The position numbers and the translations under genes are program-made. From an uncultured Bacteroidota bacterium (GTDB lineage Bacteria; Bacteroidota; Bacteroidia; Flavobacteriales; Flavobacteriaceae), in the NCBI GenBank assembly GCA_902510415.1, contig CABXBH010000003.1, positions 1-64,000 on the forward strand: a stretch of 64,000 nt of DNA. Direction: 5' to 3'. Below are positions 37,347-46,687 of the stretch, in pieces (within the stretch, counting starts at the first letter, position 1; each line of letters starts with the position of its first letter). The notes under the pieces are model-generated. The model worked only from the letters and a program-made list of their open reading frames with translations. It was not told the DNA's origin and searched no databases.

Positions 37347-39287
37347 ATGGCAAATAAAAAATATTTTATACTAGTTTTATTTTTCTGGTTATCAGCCTGC
37401 GAAAAGGATTTTTTGAATGTTGTGCCTGATAATATTGCAACAATTGATCTAGCTTTTAATAATAGAGCTACCGCAGAAAGATTTTTATCTACTTGTTACA
37501 CATATATTCCCGAGCATGCTCATATTGAACAAAACTTCTCACTGATTGCTGGAGATGAAATTTGGTATTATGCTGAAAATGATTTTTATATGAACAATGA
37601 AACCAGTTTTAGAATTGCTAAGGGACTACAAAATTCATCATCTCCTTATTTAAATTATTGGGAAGGTGGTCGTGGTGCCCCGCATAGTTTATTTGTTGGT
37701 CTCAGAGATTGTAACATATTTTTAGAAAATCTTGTTTCGGTTCCTGGGCTAGAAGAAGAAGAAAGACAAAGATGGTTAGCTGAAGTAAAAGTTTTAAAAG
37801 CATTTTACCATTTTTGGCTTCTTAGAATGTATGGTCCAATTCCTATTATTAGGGATAATCTCTACGTAGGTGCTTCATTAGAAGAAAGTCAAGTGCCAAG
37901 GGATTCTGTCGATGATATTGTAGATTATATTGTTGAATTAATAGATGAGGTAATTGCTAGTGAAGCGTTACCTGGAATTATAAACTATATATATACTGAA
38001 CAAGGAAGAATAACCTTACCGGCAGCTAAAGCAATTAAAGCCAAAGCTCTTGTTCTTGCTGCAAGTCCTATTTTTAACGGTAACTCTGATTTTAGTGAAT
38101 TGGTAGATTCTGATGGAAATTCATTAGTGAATCAAACATATGACCAAAACAAATGGGTAAAAGCTAGAGATGCATTAGCTGATGCAATAAATGAAGCTCA
38201 TTCCAATGGTCATGCTTTATATCAATTTACAGACCAAGTGCCAATTAATGGTGATATAAACGAAACTATTAGACAAGAATTAACTCAAAGAGCTGGAATA
38301 ACAGACCCTTTTAATACAGGTATAGTTTGGGCTTTTGAACCAGCTTGGACAGGTGATTTACAACAATGGAGTCAGCCAAGATGGACTGCAGATCATCAAG
38401 CGTTGTTTAATTATACTAAAAAGTCTCATGCACCTACATTAAATATGGTAGAAACATTTTACACCAAAAATGGAGTTCCCATTAATGAAGATATAAATTG
38501 GGATTATGATAATAGATTTAATGTTACATCTTTAAACACAGATGACGAGTACCATAAATATTATATCGAAAGTGATTACAGCACAGCTAAACTTCATTTA
38601 AATAGGGAACCGCGTTTTTATTCAACAATAGGCTTTGATGGAGGTAAGTGGTTTTCTTTAGAAACTCCAAATGTTGAACAAATCCCATATTTGAATGCTA
38701 AGGCTGGGGCACCTTCAGGAAAAAATGGTTTTGAAATATATTCAATCACTGGATATTTTGCCAAAAAACTAGTCCATTTTGAAAATATTATTTCTTTACA
38801 AGGTTCAACAATTAAAGGATATTCATTTCCGATTATAAGAATGGCTGACTTGTATTTAAATTACGCTGAGGCACTAAATGAAGTGAAAGATAGTCCTGAT
38901 AATGAAGTCTATGAATATATTCAAGCTGTAAGACATAATGCAGGATTGGATCTAGGAGGTGACCTATTAAATACCTGGTCTCAATTTTCAAATAATCCTA
39001 GTAAACCAACTACAAAAGATGGAATGAGAGATATAATTCAACAAGAAAGAATGGTTGAATTGGCATTGGAAGGATACAGGTATTGGGATTTGAGAAGATG
39101 GAAGCTGGCAGAGGACTATTTTAGTAGACCCATAAGAGGTTGGAATATTTTTAGGTCTGATGTAGAAGGATTTTATGAAGTAGAAAACATATATTACAGA
39201 AATTTTTTAAAGAAAGATTATTTATGGCCAATTAGTCAAAATGAGCTTCTAAGAAACCCTAATCTAATTCAAAATCCTGGATGGTAA
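37347..39287 (+). CDS. SusD/RagB family surface glycan-binding lipoprotein
   Basis: Lipoprotein signal LFFWLSACEKDFLNVVPDN; LRMYGPIPII; LALEGYRYWDLRRWKLAEDYF; C-terminal LRNPNLIQNPGW. Confidence 0.96.
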   Translation: MANKKYFILVLFFWLSACEKDFLNVVPDNIATIDLAFNNRATAERFLSTCYTYIPEHAHIEQNFSLIAGDEIWYYAENDFYMNNETSFRIAKGLQNSSSPYLNYWEGGRGAPHSLFVGLRDCNIFLENLVSVPGLEEEERQRWLAEVKVLKAFYHFWLLRMYGPIPIIRDNLYVGASLEESQVPRDSVDDIVDYIVELIDEVIASEALPGIINYIYTEQGRITLPAAKAIKAKALVLAASPIFNGNSDFSELVDSDGNSLVNQTYDQNKWVKARDALADAINEAHSNGHALYQFTDQVPINGDINETIRQELTQRAGITDPFNTGIVWAFEPAWTGDLQQWSQPRWTADHQALFNYTKKSHAPTLNMVETFYTKNGVPINEDINWDYDNRFNVTSLNTDDEYHKYYIESDYSTAKLHLNREPRFYSTIGFDGGKWFSLETPNVEQIPYLNAKAGAPSGKNGFEIYSITGYFAKKLVHFENIISLQGSTIKGYSFPIIRMADLYLNYAEALNEVKDSPDNEVYEYIQAVRHNAGLDLGGDLLNTWSQFSNNPSKPTTKDGMRDIIQQERMVELALEGYRYWDLRRWKLAEDYFSRPIRGWNIFRSDVEGFYEVENIYYRNFLKKDYLWPISQNELLRNPNLIQNPGW

Positions 39288-39304
39288 AATTTTTAATAAA
39301 TAAA

Positions 39305-40501
39305 ATGAATAAAATAAAGTATATAATTCTTTTAATGATCTTTCTGATAAGCTGTGTTGATGACTCAGAACATGGACCATATGGAAGTGACAGTACTCCT
39401 CCAGGTCCAGTAGCAATTAATGAAGTAGTTAATACACCTGGTGGTGCTGTTATTTATTTCACCCCTCCTTCAGATGAAGATCTTTTATATGTTAAAGCTT
39501 CTTTTGAAGATGAAAATGAAATCGAAAGACAAGTCATTGTTTCTTCAGTTATCGATTCTCTAAGTATAGTTGGATTTGCTCAAGAAGGGACATATCCTGT
39601 AGACGTAATTGCTGTTGATCGTGGAGAAAACGAATCTATTCCAACAACAGTAAATATTAACCCTATGGAAGCACCAATTCATGCAATTTTAAATTCAATG
39701 GTTGGAAATGATGATTTTGGCGGAATTAATATTGCATATGAAAATCCTACAAGGGCTGAAGTTTCACTAAATCTTTCAACTATTGACGGAGATGGAAATT
39801 TGGTTTTTAGAGAGTCATTTTATACAAGTCAAGCAAGTAGTTCATATAGCTTTAGAGGTTATGATCCCGTTCCTACAGTATTTGTAATATACGTTGAAGA
39901 TAGATGGGGAAATCAAACGGATACTAGAAGTTTTGAAGCAACCCCACTGGAAGATATATTTATGGACAAAGCATATTGGGCTATAGAATCAATGCCTGGT
40001 GATGAAAGTTTTAGTGAATATGGTTTTACAGCTAATCAAATTTGGGATGGGTACTGGAGTAATCAATGGAATTGTGGACACACAAATTTTTTACCTCTAC
40101 CACATCAGCTAACTCTAGACTTAGGACAAACAGCCAAACTTAACAGATTTAAATTATATCAAAGAGGTGGGTCTGAATTATATAAACATGGTAACCCTAA
40201 AGTATTCGAAATGTATGGAAGAGAAAATCTTGAAAGCCTTCCAATTTATGACCCTGATGACCCAGGTGATGGATGGATTTATTTAGGAACGTTTGAATCT
40301 TTTAAGCCATCTGGATTGCCTCCAGGATCAAACACAGCCGAGGATTATGAATATCAAGATAACGGAGAAGATTTTGTTTTCGGGTATGATGCGAGACAGT
40401 ATGATATTAGATACATAAGATTGGTCAATGTTGAATCTTGGAATAATCAAATGGTTACGGTAATTGGAGAATTATCATTCTGGGGAAGTATTATAAATTA
40501 A
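39305..40501 (+). CDS. DUF4959/DUF5000-type surface lipoprotein with discoidin-like C-terminal domain
   Basis: Lipobox LISCVDD; Fn3-like repeats; C-terminal PHQLTLDLGQTAKLNRFKLYQRGGSELYKHGNPKVFEMYG...RYIRLVNVESW. Confidence 0.85.
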   Translation: MNKIKYIILLMIFLISCVDDSEHGPYGSDSTPPGPVAINEVVNTPGGAVIYFTPPSDEDLLYVKASFEDENEIERQVIVSSVIDSLSIVGFAQEGTYPVDVIAVDRGENESIPTTVNINPMEAPIHAILNSMVGNDDFGGINIAYENPTRAEVSLNLSTIDGDGNLVFRESFYTSQASSSYSFRGYDPVPTVFVIYVEDRWGNQTDTRSFEATPLEDIFMDKAYWAIESMPGDESFSEYGFTANQIWDGYWSNQWNCGHTNFLPLPHQLTLDLGQTAKLNRFKLYQRGGSELYKHGNPKVFEMYGRENLESLPIYDPDDPGDGWIYLGTFESFKPSGLPPGSNTAEDYEYQDNGEDFVFGYDARQYDIRYIRLVNVESWNNQMVTVIGELSFWGSIIN

Positions 40502-40505
40502 TAGT

Positions 40506-42269
40506 ATGAGTATAAATTATAGTAGACATTTTTTAAAAGTTTTAGTTCTAATTGGGTTTTTTACTAATTATTCTTGTGGAGATATGGATTCAATTCATGA
40601 AGATTATTTACAGGGAGAGCAGGTTTATGCTGGAAAACTTGACACTTTAAAAATAAGGCCTGGATATTATAGAGCTCAGCTAGAAGGCCAAACCCAATTT
40701 CTTGGGAACTCTAATCAAATTATCATCGAATATGATGATCAGACAGAAGTGTATGATATAAATCCTGATAATATTGAAAATGGAATTTATACTATGATTC
40801 TTCCTAATCTTGAAGAAAAGTCATACGAATTCAATGTTACTACCCAAGATGAGTTAGGAAACCTTTCAGTTTCTCAAATTGTAGCGGGTAGTGCTGTTGG
40901 GGATATTTTTGTTTCAGATCAAGACCCAAGAGAAATTGATAATTTCACTTTTGAGGACGATGGAACATATGCTAATTTTTTTGGGAATGCTCAATCAGAA
41001 AATGTAATATTTACAATAGTAGATTATGAGAATGAATCTGAAGGAATTTCAAAAGACACCTTATTTTATGATGATAATAGAATTAATATTGACCAGTATA
41101 AGCCTTTGGGTAATCTTCAAACTACATCTGTAATACAATCAGGATTAGATGGAATTGACTCAATTTCTTTAGTTTCTTTAGACTATACAATGCCTGAACT
41201 TCCCTACTCTATTCTAAATAAAAACTACATCAGACTTGTAAATATGCCAAGTGATAACCCTGGTACATTTAACAATGCGAATCCTAGCGAATATCTTTTT
41301 GACAATATTTCTGATTGGAATGGTGATGACACCTATACTTACAACTCTGGGCCAAATAGTATTCCCCATCATTTTACTATTGACCTCGGGGTAAATACCA
41401 TTTTAAGAAGAGTTGATATTGATATGCTGGACCCTAATATTGATTCTTCATCAAATGCTACAGCTATTCAGGTCTGGGGTAGAGATAATTTAGATTTTGC
41501 TCAAACAGCATCAAGCGATGAAGAACTATTTATCGACGCTGGGTGGGTATTATTACATGAAGAGCAAATAGATGGAGAAAATCTTAATCGGGCTAGTTTT
41601 GTTATTGATCCTAATTTTTCTCCGAAAAGATTTATAAGATTAAGGACCACTTCTTCTGTGAATAATGATAATGTAAAATTTACTGAGCTTACATTTTACG
41701 GAGAAGAAATCGAATCAATCCAATTGGATAAATCAATATTTGTTTTACAAAACATGCCGAGTGATAACCCTGGAACATCTTATGGTGCTGATCCTGCAAA
41801 TTATTTATTTGATAATAATACATTATATTCTGGAGATATTTATGGTTATCATTCAGGTGAAAATGCTATTCCAGGTCATCTTACTATAGACTTGGGAACT
41901 TCAACATATCTTAGCAATGCAAGATTAGATTTTAGGCCTACATGGAGTTTCAACGGTAACACACCAAATCAAATCGAAATATGGGGTAGATTAGATTTAT
42001 TAAATGCTGAAACATATCCAGAATTTGAAAGCTCTGGGAATACTGTAATTTCTAATCCAGTATCAACAGAGTCATTTGAAAATGCAGAATGGGTATTACT
42101 ACACTCCCAAGCTATAGATGGTCAAAACTCTAGCAATATTGAATTTGAAATTGATAATTTGGTTAAATCTAGATTTATAAGGTTAAGGTATGTAAATACT
42201 GTTCAAAATAGTGCTTGTCAATTTATTGAAATTAGTTTTTCTGGTTATGGTTCATTTCCAATAGATTAA
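40506..42269 (+). CDS. DUF4998-type lipoprotein with two tandem discoidin-like domains
   Basis: Lipobox FTNYSCGD; two copies of NMPSDNPGT...LFDN...HxTIDLG...IxxWGR...RFIRLR. Confidence 0.83.
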   Translation: MSINYSRHFLKVLVLIGFFTNYSCGDMDSIHEDYLQGEQVYAGKLDTLKIRPGYYRAQLEGQTQFLGNSNQIIIEYDDQTEVYDINPDNIENGIYTMILPNLEEKSYEFNVTTQDELGNLSVSQIVAGSAVGDIFVSDQDPREIDNFTFEDDGTYANFFGNAQSENVIFTIVDYENESEGISKDTLFYDDNRINIDQYKPLGNLQTTSVIQSGLDGIDSISLVSLDYTMPELPYSILNKNYIRLVNMPSDNPGTFNNANPSEYLFDNISDWNGDDTYTYNSGPNSIPHHFTIDLGVNTILRRVDIDMLDPNIDSSSNATAIQVWGRDNLDFAQTASSDEELFIDAGWVLLHEEQIDGENLNRASFVIDPNFSPKRFIRLRTTSSVNNDNVKFTELTFYGEEIESIQLDKSIFVLQNMPSDNPGTSYGADPANYLFDNNTLYSGDIYGYHSGENAIPGHLTIDLGTSTYLSNARLDFRPTWSFNGNTPNQIEIWGRLDLLNAETYPEFESSGNTVISNPVSTESFENAEWVLLHSQAIDGQNSSNIEFEIDNLVKSRFIRLRYVNTVQNSACQFIEISFSGYGSFPID

Positions 42270-42280
42270 ATAAATTTAGT

Positions 42281-44422
42281 TTGAAAAAAATATTCATTTT
42301 TTATTTTTTAGTATTAATCTCAGTACAAATCAATGCACAAGAGTACTCAAGATTAGTTGATACAAAAATTGGATCTAAAGGTGAAGGTTTAGCATGTGGG
42401 TATAATTTTATAGGAGCAACCTATCCTTTTGGGATGGTTCAATTTACTCCAACCTTTTTCTCAGCTCATAAAGGTTTTGTTATAACTCAACTGAACGGAG
42501 CCGGCTGTTCAAATTTGGGAGATTTTCCAATATTACCAATAAGCGGAATTATTGAAAAGTCTCCAAATGATATGAATTCATATAAAAAGTTTGAAGAGAT
42601 TAAAATGGCACAAGCTGGTTATCTTTCATTAAAAATGAATGAAAAAATTGATGTTGATTTAACCGTTACGAAAAGGTCTGGAGTCGGTAAATTTAATTTT
42701 AATAATTCTGATTATGGAACGTTAATAATTGGAACTGGGATAAATTCCTCTCCCTCTGAAAAAATTAAAGATGCGTTTGTGGAGGTCACTTCTCCTTTGA
42801 GCTGTGAAGGTTTTACAAGAGGTGGAGATTTCTGTGGGACTGAGGTAGATTATAAAATTTATTTTGCAGCAGAATTTGATAGACCATCAGAATTTAACGG
42901 GACTTGGAAAGGCAATAAACTTTCAACAAAAAAAAGCAGTGTAGGGAAAAATAGTGGAGCTTACTTCACTTTTAACACAGATGATATCAGCAAAGTAAAC
43001 TACAGAATTGCTATATCTTTTGTTTCTATTGAAAATGCAAAGGAAAATCTAAAAACCGAAAATAAATATATCAACTTTGAAGATTATAAAAAGCAAACTT
43101 CCCAGGTATGGGATGAATATCTTTCAACTATTAAGATTAAGTCCGATAATAGCGATAGACTAAAACAATTTTATACTCATTTTTATCATTCATTAATTCA
43201 CCCAAATATTGTTAGTGATATTAATGGTGAGTATATGGGTGCTGATTTTAAAGTTCACAGAGTAGAAGAAGGTCGTGAACAGTATAGCTCCTTTAGTGTC
43301 TGGGATACATACAGAACACAAGGACAACTTTTAGCAATGTTATTTCCAAAAAAGAGTAGTGATATGATGCAATCTTTAGTAGATTTCGCTGACCAGGCTG
43401 GAGGATATGGTAGATGGATATTAGCCAATATTGAAACTGGAATAATGCAAGGTGACCCAACTCCAATTTTAATTTCTAATTCGTATGCATTTGGGGGAGA
43501 TGATTTTGATATAGATAAAGCTTATCATTATATGAGAAAAGGGGCGCTAATTCCTAGAGTATATTCTCAAAAGCAAGAAATTAGACCCTACCTTGAAGAA
43601 TATATTAATCATGGACATACTTTTGCATCGATGTCTCTTGAGTATGCTTCATCCGATTTTGCTATTGCGCAATTTGCTTTAAACGCCTTAGCGAATGAAA
43701 ATGATTATGATTTTTTTAAAAAAAGATCTCAAAATTGGAAAAACAATTATAACCCAAAAACAAAGTGGTTAAATTCAAGATTTCCAAATGGCATCTGGAA
43801 GGATAAAACACATGATTGGAGAGAAGGAACATATAAAAATTATTTTTGGATGGTTCCTCATAATTTGAATAAATTAATAGATACTATAGGGGGTCCTAAA
43901 TTTGCTGAAAAAAGACTTGATTCATTATTTGTAAAGCTAGATGCTGAATATGAAGAAGACTGGTTTGCTGCTGGGAATGAACCAGATTTTCAGGTTCCCT
44001 GGGTTTATAATTGGATAGAAAAACCCGAAAAAACTTCAAAAACAATCGAACGAATCCTTAATGAAATGTATAGTAGTAATGAAAATGGCCTGCCTGGAAA
44101 TGACGATTTAGGTACTATGGGTGCTTGGTATGTTTTTGCTTCAGTCGGACTTTATCCTTTGATTCCTGGTGTTGGTGGATTTTCGTTAAACATTCCTCAA
44201 TTTAATTCAATTGACATCAAGCTTCCTGATGATAAAATTTTAAAAATTAGAAAAAAGGGGGGTAAAAATTATTTCATAAATTCATTAAAATTTAGGGAAA
44301 AACCTTACTATTCAACGTGGATAAATTGGGATATGATAAAAAAAGGAGGAGTATTAGATTATCATATTTCTGATCAAAAAAATGATAAATGGTTTTTAAA
44401 TGCTCCGCCTAATTATAACTAA
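42281..44422 (+). CDS. GH92 family alpha-mannosidase
   Basis: SVWDTYRTQGQLLAMLFP, WREGTYKNYFW, AGNEPDFQVPWVYN, LPGNDDLGTMGAWYVFASVGLYPLIPG. Confidence 0.92.
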   Translation: MKKIFIFYFLVLISVQINAQEYSRLVDTKIGSKGEGLACGYNFIGATYPFGMVQFTPTFFSAHKGFVITQLNGAGCSNLGDFPILPISGIIEKSPNDMNSYKKFEEIKMAQAGYLSLKMNEKIDVDLTVTKRSGVGKFNFNNSDYGTLIIGTGINSSPSEKIKDAFVEVTSPLSCEGFTRGGDFCGTEVDYKIYFAAEFDRPSEFNGTWKGNKLSTKKSSVGKNSGAYFTFNTDDISKVNYRIAISFVSIENAKENLKTENKYINFEDYKKQTSQVWDEYLSTIKIKSDNSDRLKQFYTHFYHSLIHPNIVSDINGEYMGADFKVHRVEEGREQYSSFSVWDTYRTQGQLLAMLFPKKSSDMMQSLVDFADQAGGYGRWILANIETGIMQGDPTPILISNSYAFGGDDFDIDKAYHYMRKGALIPRVYSQKQEIRPYLEEYINHGHTFASMSLEYASSDFAIAQFALNALANENDYDFFKKRSQNWKNNYNPKTKWLNSRFPNGIWKDKTHDWREGTYKNYFWMVPHNLNKLIDTIGGPKFAEKRLDSLFVKLDAEYEEDWFAAGNEPDFQVPWVYNWIEKPEKTSKTIERILNEMYSSNENGLPGNDDLGTMGAWYVFASVGLYPLIPGVGGFSLNIPQFNSIDIKLPDDKILKIRKKGGKNYFINSLKFREKPYYSTWINWDMIKKGGVLDYHISDQKNDKWFLNAPPNYN

Positions 44423-44432
44423 ATAAAAAAAA

Positions 44433-46685
44433 ATGCAGAAAAAAATATATTTAATAATCGCTGTTGTATTTATCTCATGTGCAACATATTTAGGAAAGAG
44501 TGATAAATTAATAAATTATGTGGATCCGTTCATAGGCTCTGGTGGTCACGGTCATGTGTTTGTTGGAGCAAATGTGCCATTCGGAGGTGTTCAGGTTGGT
44601 CCTACGAATTTTAATAAAGGTTGGGACTGGTCTTCTTCTTATCATCACACAGACAGTATCGTCAAAGGATTTTGTCATATAAATGTAAGCGGTACAGGAA
44701 TGTCTGATTTAGGTGAGTTAACAATTATGCCTGCGACCGGAAAATTAATGACTGGTGCTGGTACGCAAAATAATCATATGGCAGGATATTCCTCACTTTA
44801 CTATAAAGACAAAGAACATGCAAGTGTAGGATATTACAAGGTGCATTTAGAGAGATATGATATTGATGTCGAACTTACAGCAACTGAAAGAGTTGGATTA
44901 CATAAATATAGATTTCCCAAATCTGATCAGTCCAGAGTTATTATTGATCTAGGTGAAGGAAGTGCAGATAGGCCAACAGAAACATATTTAAAAAAAATTA
45001 ATGATACTCTTTTTCAAGGACACAGATTTTCCTCCGGATGGGCTAGAGACCAAAGAGAATATTTTAGTCTTATAATTTCGAAACCTGTAGATGATTTTAT
45101 TCTTTACGATAGGCATAAAAAATTTAAAGGTGAAGAAAGAAAAGGAGATTACGTGAAAGGGTTTTTAGAATTTTCAACAAGAAGCAATGAGAATATTATG
45201 GTTAAAATGGGAATATCTACAGTAAGCTCAAAAAATGCATTAGAAAATATGATGATTGAGCTACCTCACTGGGATTTTTCGAAGGTTAAAAAAGATGCAG
45301 AAAAAAAATGGGAGAAAGAACTTTCTAAAATCAAAATTAAAACTGATGAAATAAAGAAAAAAAGAGTCTTTTATACGGCAATGTATCACACGATGATTGC
45401 TCCAAACCTATATCATGATTTAAATGGAGAATACAGAGGGACTGACAAAATAGTTTACAAGGACTCTTCCTTCACTAATTATACATTATTTTCTCTTTGG
45501 GATACATATAGAGCAGCTCACCCTCTATACACGATAACCCATCCTGAAAGGGTGAGTGATTTTGTTAATTCTATGGTTAAGATATATGAACACCAAGGCA
45601 AATTACCCGTTTGGCATCTTCGCGGAAATGAAACCAACACAATGCCTGGCTACAGCGGTATCCCGGTTGTTATCGATGCTGCTTTAAAGGGGTTTGAAAA
45701 TATTGATCTTGAAAAAGTATATGAAGCAGCAAAAGTAAGCGCCACAGGGGATTTTGAGCCTGGAGTTAAAGATTTAATGGAAAGAGGATATATACCTGCT
45801 GATTTTATGGTTGAATCTGTAGCAAGTAGCATGGAATATGCAATTGGAGATTGGGGTGTAGCACAATTGGCAAAAAAACTTGGTAAAACAGAAGATTATG
45901 AATATTTCTTGAACCGATCTAAGGCTTACAAACAGTACTTCGATCCCGAAACTAGATTTATGAGAGGTAAACTTTCTGACGGTTCGTGGAGAACTCCATT
46001 CAATCCAGTTTCAGCTGAACATCGAGTAAATGATTATTGTGAAGGAAATGCATGGCAATATCTTTGGCTTGTGCCTCAAGACCCAGAAGGGTTAATAGAA
46101 TTATTAGGTGGAGATGAAGCATTCAATGAAAAATTAGACGAATTGTTTAGTATGTCTTCAGAATTAGGGGATGAAGCCTCAATGGATATTACAGGTTTAA
46201 TAGGTCAGTATGCTCATGGTAATGAACCTAGTCATCATACTACTTACATGTATGCATATTCTGGTGAACATTACAAAATAGCTGATAAAGTTAGATATAT
46301 AAACAATGAATTATATACTGATGAGCCTAACGGGCTTTCTGGTAATGAAGATTGTGGACAAATGTCCGCATGGTATATATTATCTTCAATGGGATTCTAT
46401 CCTGTAAATCCATCTAATGGAGCATATGTGTTTGGATCACCTCTTTTTGATGAAGTCTCTTTAAATATTCCTGGTCAAAATAAATTTAAAATTTCGGCTA
46501 AGAATAACAGTGACAAAAATATTTATATTCAATCCGTTTCACTAAACGGAGAGGATTACAAATATTCTTACATTACTCACAAACAAATTTTAGAGGGAGG
46601 TAAGCTTGAATTTGTGATGGGTCCGAATCCAAATAAAAATTTTGGTACAGAAAAAAAATACAGACCTAAATCTATAGTTTATTAA
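44433..46685 (+). CDS. GH92 family alpha-mannosidase
   Basis: YVDPFIGSGGHGHVFVGANVPFGGVQVGP, SLWDTYRAAHPL, YCEGNAWQYLW, HGNEPSHHTTYMY, GLSGNEDCGQMSAWYILSSMGFYPVNP. Confidence 0.96.
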   Translation: MQKKIYLIIAVVFISCATYLGKSDKLINYVDPFIGSGGHGHVFVGANVPFGGVQVGPTNFNKGWDWSSSYHHTDSIVKGFCHINVSGTGMSDLGELTIMPATGKLMTGAGTQNNHMAGYSSLYYKDKEHASVGYYKVHLERYDIDVELTATERVGLHKYRFPKSDQSRVIIDLGEGSADRPTETYLKKINDTLFQGHRFSSGWARDQREYFSLIISKPVDDFILYDRHKKFKGEERKGDYVKGFLEFSTRSNENIMVKMGISTVSSKNALENMMIELPHWDFSKVKKDAEKKWEKELSKIKIKTDEIKKKRVFYTAMYHTMIAPNLYHDLNGEYRGTDKIVYKDSSFTNYTLFSLWDTYRAAHPLYTITHPERVSDFVNSMVKIYEHQGKLPVWHLRGNETNTMPGYSGIPVVIDAALKGFENIDLEKVYEAAKVSATGDFEPGVKDLMERGYIPADFMVESVASSMEYAIGDWGVAQLAKKLGKTEDYEYFLNRSKAYKQYFDPETRFMRGKLSDGSWRTPFNPVSAEHRVNDYCEGNAWQYLWLVPQDPEGLIELLGGDEAFNEKLDELFSMSSELGDEASMDITGLIGQYAHGNEPSHHTTYMYAYSGEHYKIADKVRYINNELYTDEPNGLSGNEDCGQMSAWYILSSMGFYPVNPSNGAYVFGSPLFDEVSLNIPGQNKFKISAKNNSDKNIYIQSVSLNGEDYKYSYITHKQILEGGKLEFVMGPNPNKNFGTEKKYRPKSIVY

Positions 46686-46687
46686 AA

